Of a stretch of 11,248 nt of DNA, positions 1 through 6,805 are shown piece by piece (positions within the stretch are counted from its first letter, which is position 1; each line of letters opens with the position of its first letter). The stretch is from Geminicoccaceae bacterium (GTDB lineage Bacteria; Pseudomonadota; Alphaproteobacteria; Geminicoccales; Geminicoccaceae): contig JAGREZ010000064.1 in assembly GCA_020446285.1 (NCBI GenBank), positions 1 through 11,248 of the forward strand. The letters are read 5' to 3'. The translations under genes were made by a program, and so were the position numbers. The notes under the pieces are model-generated. The model searched no databases. It was not told the origin of the DNA and worked only from the letters and a program-made list of their open reading frames with translations.

Positions 1-956
1 CGGTGGCCGGGTTGCGGCTGGAGGCGGAAACCGTCACGGCGTTGCAAGGGCTGGGGCTACGCCGCATCGCGCAACTGGCCGATACGCCCCGTGCCCCGCT
101 GGCACGGCGGTTCGGAGCGGGGCTGATGATACGGCTGGATCAGGCGCTTGGCGTGCAACCGGAACAGATCTCGCCGCATGCCGAACCGCCACATTACGGC
201 GTGCGGCTCAGCTTGCCCGAACCAATCGGACTGGAGGCCGATGTGATGGCCGCCACCGGGCGCCTGCTGGATCGACTGTGCGACAGGATGGCAAATCATG
301 GCACCGGCGCACGGGTGCTGAACCTGACCCTGCAGCGTGTCGACAGCCAGGCGCAGGATGTGGAACTGCGCCTGGCCCGTCCAATGCGCGATCCGGCCCG
401 TATCCTGCCACTGTTCGCGCGCGGAGTGGGCGAGGTCGATGCCGGATTTGGCATCGACCGGTTGCGACTTGAGGCCGTGCAGGTCGAGCCGCTCGAGATG
501 CTGCAGATCGATCATGACAAGCCCCCTCCGTCGGACCGGACAGACGACCTGATCACCCGGATAGGAGTTCGTATCGGGTTGGAGAATGTGCAGCGTTTCC
601 TGCCCGTTGACAGCAATATCCCCGAACGCAGCTTTGTCATCGTGCCCGCCGCCTGGTCCAGGCCCGAGCCTTTTCCGTCAGCGCCGCGCCCGCGTCCGCT
701 GATCCTGTTCCCTCCCGAACCCATTGCGGCCGCCGGCCCGCATCCGCCGCCCCAATTCCGTTGGCGGCGGATGAGCATGACCACCCTGAATGCCACAGGC
801 CCCGAACGGATCGCGCCGGAATGGTGGCTTGACGATCCGAACTGGCGCAGCGGGGTCCGCGATTACTGGCGCGTGCAGACCCGGCAGGGCCGCCGGCTAT
901 GGTTGTTCCATACGCCGCAAGCCCCCGGCTGGTTCGTACAGGGGGAGTTCGCATGA
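1..956 (+). CDS. imuB: ImuB, Y-family polymerase-like mutasome protein (3' part, 5' end outside window)
   Basis: ImuB is a catalytically degenerate Y-family polymerase relative that bridges ImuA, the DnaE2 polymerase and the sliding clamp during error-prone repair. The frame is open from the first base, so the gene begins upstream; about 317 residues are visible. In order they show the end of the helix-hairpin-helix/thumb region (LGLRRIAQLADTPRAPLARR, residues about 18-37 of the visible part), a little-finger-like domain (from about LSLPEPIGLEADVMAAT to GFGIDRLRLEAV), and the C-terminal ImuB tail domain, rich in Trp (EWWLDDPNW, SGVRDYWRVQTRQGRRLW, GWFVQGEFA). The palm is not visible, so loss of catalytic acidic residues cannot be checked. 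The stop codon overlaps the dnaE2 start as ATGA, which implies translational coupling. In this class LexA usually controls the operon from a promoter that would lie outside the window. Assignment is firm from the tail and the neighbour. Confidence 0.9.
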   Translation, partial: VAGLRLEAETVTALQGLGLRRIAQLADTPRAPLARRFGAGLMIRLDQALGVQPEQISPHAEPPHYGVRLSLPEPIGLEADVMAATGRLLDRLCDRMANHGTGARVLNLTLQRVDSQAQDVELRLARPMRDPARILPLFARGVGEVDAGFGIDRLRLEAVQVEPLEMLQIDHDKPPPSDRTDDLITRIGVRIGLENVQRFLPVDSNIPERSFVIVPAAWSRPEPFPSAPRPRPLILFPPEPIAAAGPHPPPQFRWRRMSMTTLNATGPERIAPEWWLDDPNWRSGVRDYWRVQTRQGRRLWLFHTPQAPGWFVQGEFA

Positions 957-3900
957 CCGAGATCGACCACGACCACCACCCGGGCGAAGCTGCAAGGCGC
1001 GAATGGGTGAGGCAGGCTTGCGGCTATGCCGAACTCTGTGTCACCACGAATTTCACTTTCCTGACCGGTGCCTCGCATCCCGAGGAACTGGTTACGCGGG
1101 CGGCTGATCTGGGTCTTGCCGCCATCGCCATCACCGACCGCAATTCGCTGGCCGGAGTGGTCAGGGCCCATGCTGCGCTGAAGGGACTGCAGCGCGAGGC
1201 GGATGAAGCCGTGCGGATCCGTTCTCAGCACCGGACCGACACCTGTTCGCGGCAGGAAATCGGCACTCCGAACGACATCGCCCGCCCCGGGATACCGCAT
1301 CTTCCCCGGCTGATCGTGGGTTGTCGGCTGGTCCTGCGCGACAGCGGGATCGAATGGCTGGCCCTGCCCGCGGATCTGGCCGCCTATCAACGCCTGACCC
1401 GGTTGCTGACCCTGGGCAAGAGGCGCGCGAAAAAGGGCGAATGCCATCTGGATCTGGCCGATCTGCTGGAGGGCTGCATCGGCATGATCCTGATCGCACT
1501 GCCGCAAGGCGGGCTGGATCAGGCCGCAGGCGATATTCAACGCATTCAGCGCCGCTTTCCCGGCCATGTCTTTCTGGGCGCCGCACCGCGCTATGACGGT
1601 TCGGATCAGGCCTGGCTGAAGGCCTGCGCGCAGATGGCCTTGCGCTGTGCGACCCCGATGGTTGCGGTGGGCGATGTGCTGATGCACCGCGCCAGCCGGC
1701 GGCCCCTTGCCGATGTGCTGACTTGCATGCGCGAGGGCTGCACCATCGACAATATCGGCACCCGGGCCTTGCCGAATGCCGAAAGGCGGCTGAAAGGCCG
1801 CGCGGATATGGAACGGGTCTTCCGCAACTATCCGGCCGCCTTGCGCCGCACGCTGGAGATCGCCTCGCGCTGCTCCTTTTGTCTCGGCGAGCTCAGCTAT
1901 CAATATCCCGACGAAATTGCGTCAGGGGGCGAAACACCGATGGACCGTCTGACCCGGCTGGCGCGGGAAGGTCTTGTCCGTCGCTACCCGAATGGCGCAC
2001 CGGACAGACCGCGGCAACTGATGGCCAAGGAACTGGCTGTGGTCGCCGAACTGGATTTCCCGGCCTATTTCCTGACCGTCCATGATATCGTCCAATATGC
2101 GCGCAGCCAGGGGATCCTGTGTCAGGGGCGCGGGTCGGCGGCCAATTCGATCCTGTGTTACCTCCTGGGCATCACCGATGTTTCGCCCGACATGATCGGC
2201 ATGGTGTTCGAACGGTTCGTGTCCCGCTATCGCGGCGAGCCGCCCGATATAGACGTGGATTTCGAACATGAGCGCCGCGAAGAGGTGATCCAGTGGATTT
2301 ATGAAAGATACGGCCGTCATCGCGCCGGGCTTTGCGCGACCGTGATCCATTTCCGGTCCCGCGCCGCGATCCGCGAGGTGGGCAAGGTCATGGGCCTGTC
2401 GCAGGATATCATCGCTGGTCTGTCGGGGCAGATCTGGGGCCATTCCAGCGATGGCCCCGATCCGGACCGCGTGCGCGAACTGGGCCTGAACCCCGATGAC
2501 CGCCGGCTTGCCCGGACCTTGCGCCTGATCGGCGAACTGATCGGCTTTCCCCGCCATCTGTCCCAGCATGTCGGCGGTTTCGTCATCACCAAGGGACGTC
2601 TGGACGAGCTGTGCCCCATCGAGAACGCGGCGATGGAGGATCGGACCGTCATCGAATGGGACAAGGACGATATCGACACGCTTGGCATCCTCAAGGTCGA
2701 TGTGCTGGGGCTGGGAATGCTGACCTGCATCCGCAAGGCATTCGACCTGCTGGATGAACATGAGGGGCGGCGCCTGACGCTGGCCACCGTCCCGCCCGAG
2801 GATCCGGAAACCTACAGGATGTTGCAGGTGGCCGATGCGGTGGGGGTGTTTCAGGTCGAAAGCCGGGCGCAGATGAATTTCCTGCCCCGGATGAAACCAC
2901 GCGAATTCTATGACCTGGTGATCGAGGTCGCCATCGTCCGCCCCGGCCCGATCCAGGGCGGCATGGTCCAGCCCTATATCCGCCGCCGTCAGGGGCTCGA
3001 GGAACCCGAACCCTTCGGCCCGGAACTGGAGCAGGTCACACGCCGCACGCTCGGCGTGCCGCTGTTTCAGGAGCAGGCCTTACAGATCGCTGTGGTTGGT
3101 GCGGGCTATACTGCGGAAGAGGCCGATCACCTGCGCCGCGCGCTGGCATCGTTCCGGCGCATGGGCACGATTGGCGCGCACAAGGGCAAGTTCATCACCG
3201 GCATGCTGGCGCGGGGTTACAGCCCCGAAGTCGCTGCGCGCTGCTTTTCCCAGATCGAGGGTTTTGCCGATTACGGTTTCCCCGAAAGTCACGCGGCGGC
3301 ATTCGCGCTGCTGGTCTATGTCTCGGCCTGGCTGAAGCGGCACCATCCGGCGGTCTTTGCCTGCGCGCTGCTGAATTCGCAGCCCATGGGGTTCTATGCC
3401 CCGGCCCAGATCGTCCGCGACGCGCGCGATCATCAGGTCGAGATCCGCCCGATCTGCGTCAATTCCAGCGCGTGGGATCATGCGCTGGAACGCCGGGCCG
3501 ATGGCACGCTGGCGCTGCGGCTCGGGTTCCGCCAGATCAAGGGGTTTCGCGAAGATGACGCTGGCTGGATCGCAGCAGCGCGGGGCAATGGCTATCCCGA
3601 CCCGGAATCCGTCTGGCTGCGCGCGGGTATCGCGCCCGTCGTGCTGGAACGCCTGGCCGAGGCCGACGCCTTTGCCGCCATGGGCCTGACCCGCCGCGAC
3701 GCGCTGTGGCAGGTGCGCGCCATTCGCGGTCAGATGCCGCTGCCCCTGTTCCGTGACCCCATCGACGGCGAGGCCATCGCCGAACCGCGGGTCAGCCTGC
3801 CGGCCATGCATCTGGGCGAAGAGGTGGTGGAAGATTATGTAGCCACCCGCCTGACCCTGCGCGCCCACCCGATGGAACTGCTGCGCCCTTCGATGCCGGG

Positions 3901-4330
3901 ACTGACCACGCATGACAAGCTGATCGAGGCACCCTTGCAACGCACCACCGTCTGCGGTCTTGTCATTACCCGTCAGCGCCCCGGCACGGCTTCGGGCGTG
4001 ATTTTCCTGACGCTCGAGGACGAAACCGGTGTCAGCAATGTGGTGGTCTGGAACAAGGTCTTCGAACGCTTCCGCCGCGAGGTCATGGGTGGCCGGCTAC
4101 TGCGCACGACCGGCCGTCTGCAGCGCGAAGGCATCGTGACACATCTGATTGCCGAACGAATTGAGGATGTATCCCACCGCCTTGCCGATCTGGGCCACCC
4201 GATGAGCGATGCCATCGACCAGGCCACGACCAGGACCGACACTGCACCATCAAGACCGCTGCCCACTCCCCGCGCCATGCATCCGCGTGACCAGGCCAAG
4301 CGATTATTCCCAAGCCGGGACTTTCATTGA
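953..4330 (+). CDS. dnaE2: Error-prone DNA polymerase DnaE2 (ImuC)
   Basis: This is the C-family polymerase of the ImuA-ImuB-DnaE2 mutasome, which copies past damaged template and causes SOS mutagenesis. The ATG at 953 is chosen because it overlaps the imuB stop and has GGGGGAG (941-947) five bases upstream; this gives 1125 aa, slightly long for the family. An N-terminal PHP domain carries FTFLTGASHPEELV and AITDRNSLAGVVRAH; Arg follows TD where replicative DnaE has His, as is common in DnaE2. Catalytic aspartates are visible in PDIDVDF (D432 and D434) and KVDVLGL (D583). They correspond to E. coli DnaE D401, D403 and D555. A helix-hairpin-helix region lies at about 880-925 and an OB-fold at about 995-1080 (TVCGLVITRQRPGTASG). 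The C-terminus LFPSRDFH is typical of the family. Oddity: about 35 extra hydrophilic residues (about 80-116) inside the PHP domain. Leucine codons are mainly CTG, unlike the genes to the right. Confidence 0.96.
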   Translation: MTEIDHDHHPGEAARREWVRQACGYAELCVTTNFTFLTGASHPEELVTRAADLGLAAIAITDRNSLAGVVRAHAALKGLQREADEAVRIRSQHRTDTCSRQEIGTPNDIARPGIPHLPRLIVGCRLVLRDSGIEWLALPADLAAYQRLTRLLTLGKRRAKKGECHLDLADLLEGCIGMILIALPQGGLDQAAGDIQRIQRRFPGHVFLGAAPRYDGSDQAWLKACAQMALRCATPMVAVGDVLMHRASRRPLADVLTCMREGCTIDNIGTRALPNAERRLKGRADMERVFRNYPAALRRTLEIASRCSFCLGELSYQYPDEIASGGETPMDRLTRLAREGLVRRYPNGAPDRPRQLMAKELAVVAELDFPAYFLTVHDIVQYARSQGILCQGRGSAANSILCYLLGITDVSPDMIGMVFERFVSRYRGEPPDIDVDFEHERREEVIQWIYERYGRHRAGLCATVIHFRSRAAIREVGKVMGLSQDIIAGLSGQIWGHSSDGPDPDRVRELGLNPDDRRLARTLRLIGELIGFPRHLSQHVGGFVITKGRLDELCPIENAAMEDRTVIEWDKDDIDTLGILKVDVLGLGMLTCIRKAFDLLDEHEGRRLTLATVPPEDPETYRMLQVADAVGVFQVESRAQMNFLPRMKPREFYDLVIEVAIVRPGPIQGGMVQPYIRRRQGLEEPEPFGPELEQVTRRTLGVPLFQEQALQIAVVGAGYTAEEADHLRRALASFRRMGTIGAHKGKFITGMLARGYSPEVAARCFSQIEGFADYGFPESHAAAFALLVYVSAWLKRHHPAVFACALLNSQPMGFYAPAQIVRDARDHQVEIRPICVNSSAWDHALERRADGTLALRLGFRQIKGFREDDAGWIAAARGNGYPDPESVWLRAGIAPVVLERLAEADAFAAMGLTRRDALWQVRAIRGQMPLPLFRDPIDGEAIAEPRVSLPAMHLGEEVVEDYVATRLTLRAHPMELLRPSMPGLTTHDKLIEAPLQRTTVCGLVITRQRPGTASGVIFLTLEDETGVSNVVVWNKVFERFRREVMGGRLLRTTGRLQREGIVTHLIAERIEDVSHRLADLGHPMSDAIDQATTRTDTAPSRPLPTPRAMHPRDQAKRLFPSRDFH

Positions 4331-4337
4331 GCATGGC

Positions 4338-4358
4338 CGGGCATCGACGGGATGCCCG
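4338..4358 (+). terminator. Stem-loop just after dnaE2, possible terminator
   Basis: CGGGCATC and GATGCCCG form a perfect 8-bp stem with loop GACGG, starting 8 bases after the dnaE2 stop codon. No clear T-run follows (ATTGCC), so intrinsic termination is plausible but not certain; the structure could instead protect the 3' end of the mRNA. The position argues that the imuB-dnaE2 transcript ends here. Confidence 0.45.
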
Positions 4359-4500
4359 ATTGCCCTGAATACGCGCGCGACGCGGTTCGCCCTGGAAGGG
4401 TCACGACCCTTGCGCTCAACGCCAAGTATCTGGAGAATCTCATCGAGCCGCACATGGGAGCCGGTCGGTGTTCCGGATGCGTTGACAACGCAGTGCAAGG
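4340..4500 (-). pseudogene. Possible remnant of the C-terminus of a VapE/phage-primase-like protein
   Basis: The minus strand is open from 4549 to 4304, starting with GTG. The part read from about 4500 down to 4350 contains HVRLDEILQILGVERKG followed by RANRVARVFRAIGHP. This spacing (an EIL..LG helix, then a RVAR.LRALG helix) resembles the winged-helix-like end of VapE and related phage or plasmid primase/helicase proteins. The rest of such a protein is absent, the upstream residues come from AT-rich sequence, no ribosome site is seen, and the frame runs into the 3' end of dnaE2. It is therefore at best a decayed fragment, and chance resemblance is a real possibility. The judgement comes from memory of the family pattern. 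Confidence 0.2.
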
Positions 4501-4585
4501 GGTTCGCAGATTTTACAACTTTTACGATAAATATTTTTACATTGTTCACTTTGATTTACTCAAACCGGCAGGCGGACATATTTTC

Positions 4586-4610
4586 TGTCGGGCCGATAAT
4601 TGTCGGGCCG
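4586..4610 (+). repeat. Tandem 10-bp direct repeat, candidate regulator binding site
   Basis: TGTCGGGCCG occurs exactly twice (4586-4595 and 4601-4610), separated by ATAAT, so the period is 15 bp. It lies just upstream of the candidate -35 element at 4619, a position typical of an activator site. The binding protein is unknown. Confidence 0.55.
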
Positions 4611-4618
4611 TGTTTCAA

Positions 4619-4646
4619 TTGCAGGTTCGGCAGCTTGTGCTAAACA
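4619..4646 (+). promoter_or_regulatory. Candidate sigma70-type promoter for the diguanylate cyclase gene
   Basis: TTGCAG (4619-4624), a 16-base spacer and an extended -10, TGCTAAACA (-10 hexamer TAAACA at 4641-4646), resemble a housekeeping promoter. Transcription from about 4653 would give a leader of roughly 130 nt before the TTG start at 4782. This is a pattern match only. Confidence 0.35.
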
Positions 4647-4730
4647 GGAAGAGAAGCGCAATTCGTGATGCAAGCCGTGGATGGCCGGTTTCCGGTGGCG
4701 AATTGTCTTCATGCTGCAGCGCGATGCCCG

Positions 4731-4747
4731 GTTTCCCGACGGGAAAC
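4731..4747 (+). promoter_or_regulatory. Stem-loop in the leader (or 5' coding part) of the cyclase gene
   Basis: GTTTCCC-GAC-GGGAAAC is a perfect 7-bp inverted repeat ending 20 bases before the GGAGGA ribosome site (4768-4773). The 9-mer CCGGTTTCC, which overlaps its left arm (4728-4736), also occurs at 4685-4693. It could influence translation of the cyclase; no function is demonstrated. Confidence 0.3.
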
Positions 4748-4781
4748 GGACGGGGCCGCGCGATATTGGAGGACGAATCGC

Positions 4782-5654
4782 TTGAAGGTTCGGGCCGAAG
4801 AGATTGATCCTGTCGACCTTGCCTTGCTCGTTGAAGGTTCGGCCACCGGAATGATCCTGTTCGATGGGACGGGACTCGTCGTCTATGCCAACGATACCGC
4901 CCGGACATGGGTCCCGATCGAGGCCGGCGCCAGAATTACCGACCTGTGCATCTGCGCGCTCACGGATGCCGACCTGTGCGAGGTCGTCCGCCGGGGCGAC
5001 ACGATCCAGATCGAGACGGGCATCGAGGGCAGCGACAGTCCGATGCAGGTTCTCGCCATCGGCCGGCCTCTCGGGCTGGAAACCGTCAACGGCGCCTATC
5101 TCCTCGAGATATCGAACATTTCTGCGATCAGCCGGAGGGAAATCAGTCTCAGGCGGCTCGTTCTGCGCGACACGCTCACCGGTGTCGCCAGTCGCCGCCA
5201 CTTCTTCGATCTCGGCGAACAGGCGCTCGCCGACAGCCGCGAGACGCGCACCGAGCTCACTGTCGGCATGCTCGACATCGACCACTTCAAGCAGGTCAAC
5301 GACCTCTACGGCCATACCACGGGCGATCTCGTTCTCTCGGTCGTGGCAGCCTGCTGCAGCGCGCAATTGCGGCGCAATGACGTGATCGGCCGGCTTGGCG
5401 GAGACGAGTTCGGGCTGATCATGCCGGCGACCTCCCTCACCACCGCACGGGTGGTCGCCGACCGCCTGCGCCACAAGGTCGCCGAGGCCATGCAGGATGA
5501 GCCCGACTGCAAGATCAAGGTCACGGTGAGCATCGGCCTGACGGAGGCAGCACCGGGCGACAACAGCTTCGACAGCCTGCTCGTTCGCGCCGACAATGCA
5601 CTCTATCAGGCCAAGCGTGCCGGCCGCAACCGGACGGAAGAGCGGGCCATCTGA
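4782..5654 (+). CDS. PAS-like/GGDEF diguanylate cyclase
   Basis: The product should make cyclic di-GMP from two GTP. The start chosen is TTG at 4782, with GGAGGA eight bases upstream, giving 290 aa. Upstream GTG (4665) and ATG (4668) starts in the same frame have a poorer site (AGGAAGAG, 4646-4653) and would add 38-39 residues with no domain character. Residues about 9-115 look like a PAS-type sensor (GMILFDGTGLVVYAND). A short linker leads to the GGDEF domain (about 127-285), with DTLTG at 130-134, metal-site LDIDHFK at 164-170, ND..GH at 173-178, and an intact GGDEF at 206-210. RRND at 197-200 sits exactly five residues before GGDEF, so the RxxD inhibitory site is present and product inhibition is likely. 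No EAL domain, signal peptide or membrane segment is seen, so the protein is probably cytoplasmic. The sensed signal is unknown. Leucine codons are mainly CTC, as in the fab genes. Confidence 0.92.
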   Translation: MKVRAEEIDPVDLALLVEGSATGMILFDGTGLVVYANDTARTWVPIEAGARITDLCICALTDADLCEVVRRGDTIQIETGIEGSDSPMQVLAIGRPLGLETVNGAYLLEISNISAISRREISLRRLVLRDTLTGVASRRHFFDLGEQALADSRETRTELTVGMLDIDHFKQVNDLYGHTTGDLVLSVVAACCSAQLRRNDVIGRLGGDEFGLIMPATSLTTARVVADRLRHKVAEAMQDEPDCKIKVTVSIGLTEAAPGDNSFDSLLVRADNALYQAKRAGRNRTEERAI

Positions 5655-5674
5655 AGGCTCCGGCACCCGCGAAA

Positions 5675-5708
5675 CGGCATCGCCGCCGCGGCGGATCTGC
5701 ACATGCCG
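5675..5708 (+). terminator. Nested inverted repeats after the cyclase gene, weak terminator candidate
   Basis: CGGCAT (5675-5680) can pair with ATGCCG (5703-5708), enclosing the perfect palindrome CCGCCGCGGCGG (5683-5694), about 20 bases after the cyclase stop. No T-run follows, so termination is only a possibility. Confidence 0.22.
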
Positions 5709-5735
5709 CTCCCGACAGGCCATCGATCCGCATGC

Positions 5736-5764
5736 TTGACAGCCCGCCCGCCTTCTTTCACCAA
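5736..5764 (+). promoter_or_regulatory. Candidate promoter upstream of fabD
   Basis: CTTGACA (TTGACA at 5736-5741) is an excellent alphaproteobacterial -35 element, but the -10 position 17 bases on (CACCAA, 5759-5764) is poor. A hairpin GCCGGT/ACCGGC (5795-5812, loop GGAACG) lies between it and fabD. The roughly 190-bp gap after the cyclase gene makes a separate fabD promoter likely. Confidence 0.33.
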
Positions 5765-5848
5765 CCATCCGTGACGGCGCAGGGCGCACGTCCCGCCGGT
5801 GGAACGACCGGCCGCCCTTCATCCATCCGCAGGAAACCAGGGAGCGAA

Positions 5849-6805
5849 ATGGTCAAGGTCGCCATATTTCCCGGACAGGGATCGCAAGCCGTCGGCATGG
5901 GACGGGAACTGTTCGAACAGTCCCCCGAAGCACGCGCGGTGTTCGAGGAAGTCGATGAAGCACTGGGCGAGAAACTCTCCACCCTGATCTTCGAGGGGCC
6001 GGCCGACGCGCTCACCCTGACCGCCAATACCCAGCCCGCACTCATGGCGACATCGCTGGCCGCCCTGCGTGCGCTCGAAGCCCGCGCGGGTCGAAAGCTC
6101 GCCGAACTCGTCACACACGTCGCCGGCCATTCGCTCGGCGAATATTCGGCGCTTGCCGCCGTTGGCGCCCTCGGTATCGGCGATGCCGCCCGCCTCCTGC
6201 GCATCCGCGGTTCGGCCATGCAGGAAGCCGTTGCCGTCGGCGAGGGTGCGATGGCTGCCGTGCTGGGCCTCCCCATCGGTGCCGTCGAGGCCCTCGCCGC
6301 CGAGGCTTCGGGCAAGGATGCGGTGTGCGACGTCGCCAACGACAACAGCGACGGACAGGTGGTCATCAGCGGATCGGCGGCGGCTGTCGGCGATGCCTGC
6401 GCGCTTGCAAAGGCGCGTGGCGCCAAGCGGGCCATGCTGCTGCAGGTATCCGCCCCCTTTCACTGCCGCCTGATGCAGCCTGCCGCCGAACGGCTGGCGC
6501 AGGCACTCGCAGGGGTCCGTTTCATGCGGCCCGAATGCCCGGTCATCGCCAATGTTCTCGCCGAACCCGTGGCCGATCCGGGTATTTTCGCCGATCTTCT
6601 GGAACGGCAGGTCACCGCACGCGTCCGCTGGCGCGAGACGATGGCCTGGATCGCCGCGAACGGCGGTGACATGCTTGTCGAGATCGGATCGGGAAAGGTC
6701 CTCACAGGTCTGGCAAGGCGCGCGGTGCCGGGTGCTGCACTCGCCAACATTTCCACGCCCGATGACATTCCCTCATTTCTCGAAACCCTCGAAGGGATGG
6801 CATGA
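5849..6805 (+). CDS. fabD: Malonyl-CoA:ACP transacylase FabD
   Basis: FabD moves malonate from CoA to acyl carrier protein and so supplies the extender unit of type II fatty-acid synthesis in the cytoplasm. The ATG at 5849 has GGGAG four bases upstream and gives 318 aa, the usual length. The signature GQGSQ is at residues 9-13, with the oxyanion-hole Gln at 10. The nucleophile is Ser95 in GHSLGE. Arg120 in the RGSAMQEAV motif should bind the malonyl carboxylate, and His205 in APFHCRLM completes the catalytic pair; these correspond to E. coli Q11, S92, R117 and H201. The stop overlaps the fabG start, so the two are translated together. Nothing is truncated or missing. Confidence 0.97.
   Translation: MVKVAIFPGQGSQAVGMGRELFEQSPEARAVFEEVDEALGEKLSTLIFEGPADALTLTANTQPALMATSLAALRALEARAGRKLAELVTHVAGHSLGEYSALAAVGALGIGDAARLLRIRGSAMQEAVAVGEGAMAAVLGLPIGAVEALAAEASGKDAVCDVANDNSDGQVVISGSAAAVGDACALAKARGAKRAMLLQVSAPFHCRLMQPAAERLAQALAGVRFMRPECPVIANVLAEPVADPGIFADLLERQVTARVRWRETMAWIAANGGDMLVEIGSGKVLTGLARRAVPGAALANISTPDDIPSFLETLEGMA

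Larger units (their letters stand above)
4331..4781. other. Gene-poor junction between the mutasome cassette and the GGDEF/fatty-acid block
   Basis: This region of about 450 bp carries no convincing complete gene. It contains, in order, the dnaE2 stem-loop (4338-4358), a second inverted repeat AAGGGTC/GACCCTT (4396-4411), an AT-rich stretch (about 4508-4562) with three copies of TTTTAC, a tandem direct repeat (4586-4610), a candidate promoter (4619-4646), and a structured leader ending in GGAGGA before the TTG start at 4782. Leucine codon choice differs on its two sides, so it probably marks a recombination or insertion boundary. Confidence 0.6.

Noticed and set aside
863..1903. Long minus-strand frame opposite the dnaE2 5' part
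   Set aside because: The PHP-domain coding sequence on the plus strand explains this region; the opposite frame is compositional.
4209..4643. Plus-strand frame of 144 residues running out of dnaE2 into the junction
   Set aside because: It starts inside dnaE2 in another frame, has no ribosome site or family resemblance, and ends in AT-rich sequence.
4665..4781. A c-di-GMP riboswitch in front of the cyclase
   Set aside because: Hairpins are present, but I could not find the conserved core of either c-di-GMP riboswitch class.
4560..5822. 420-residue minus-strand open frame opposite the cyclase gene
   Set aside because: It is a shadow of the GGDEF gene; the plus strand has intact catalytic motifs and the minus product resembles nothing known to me.
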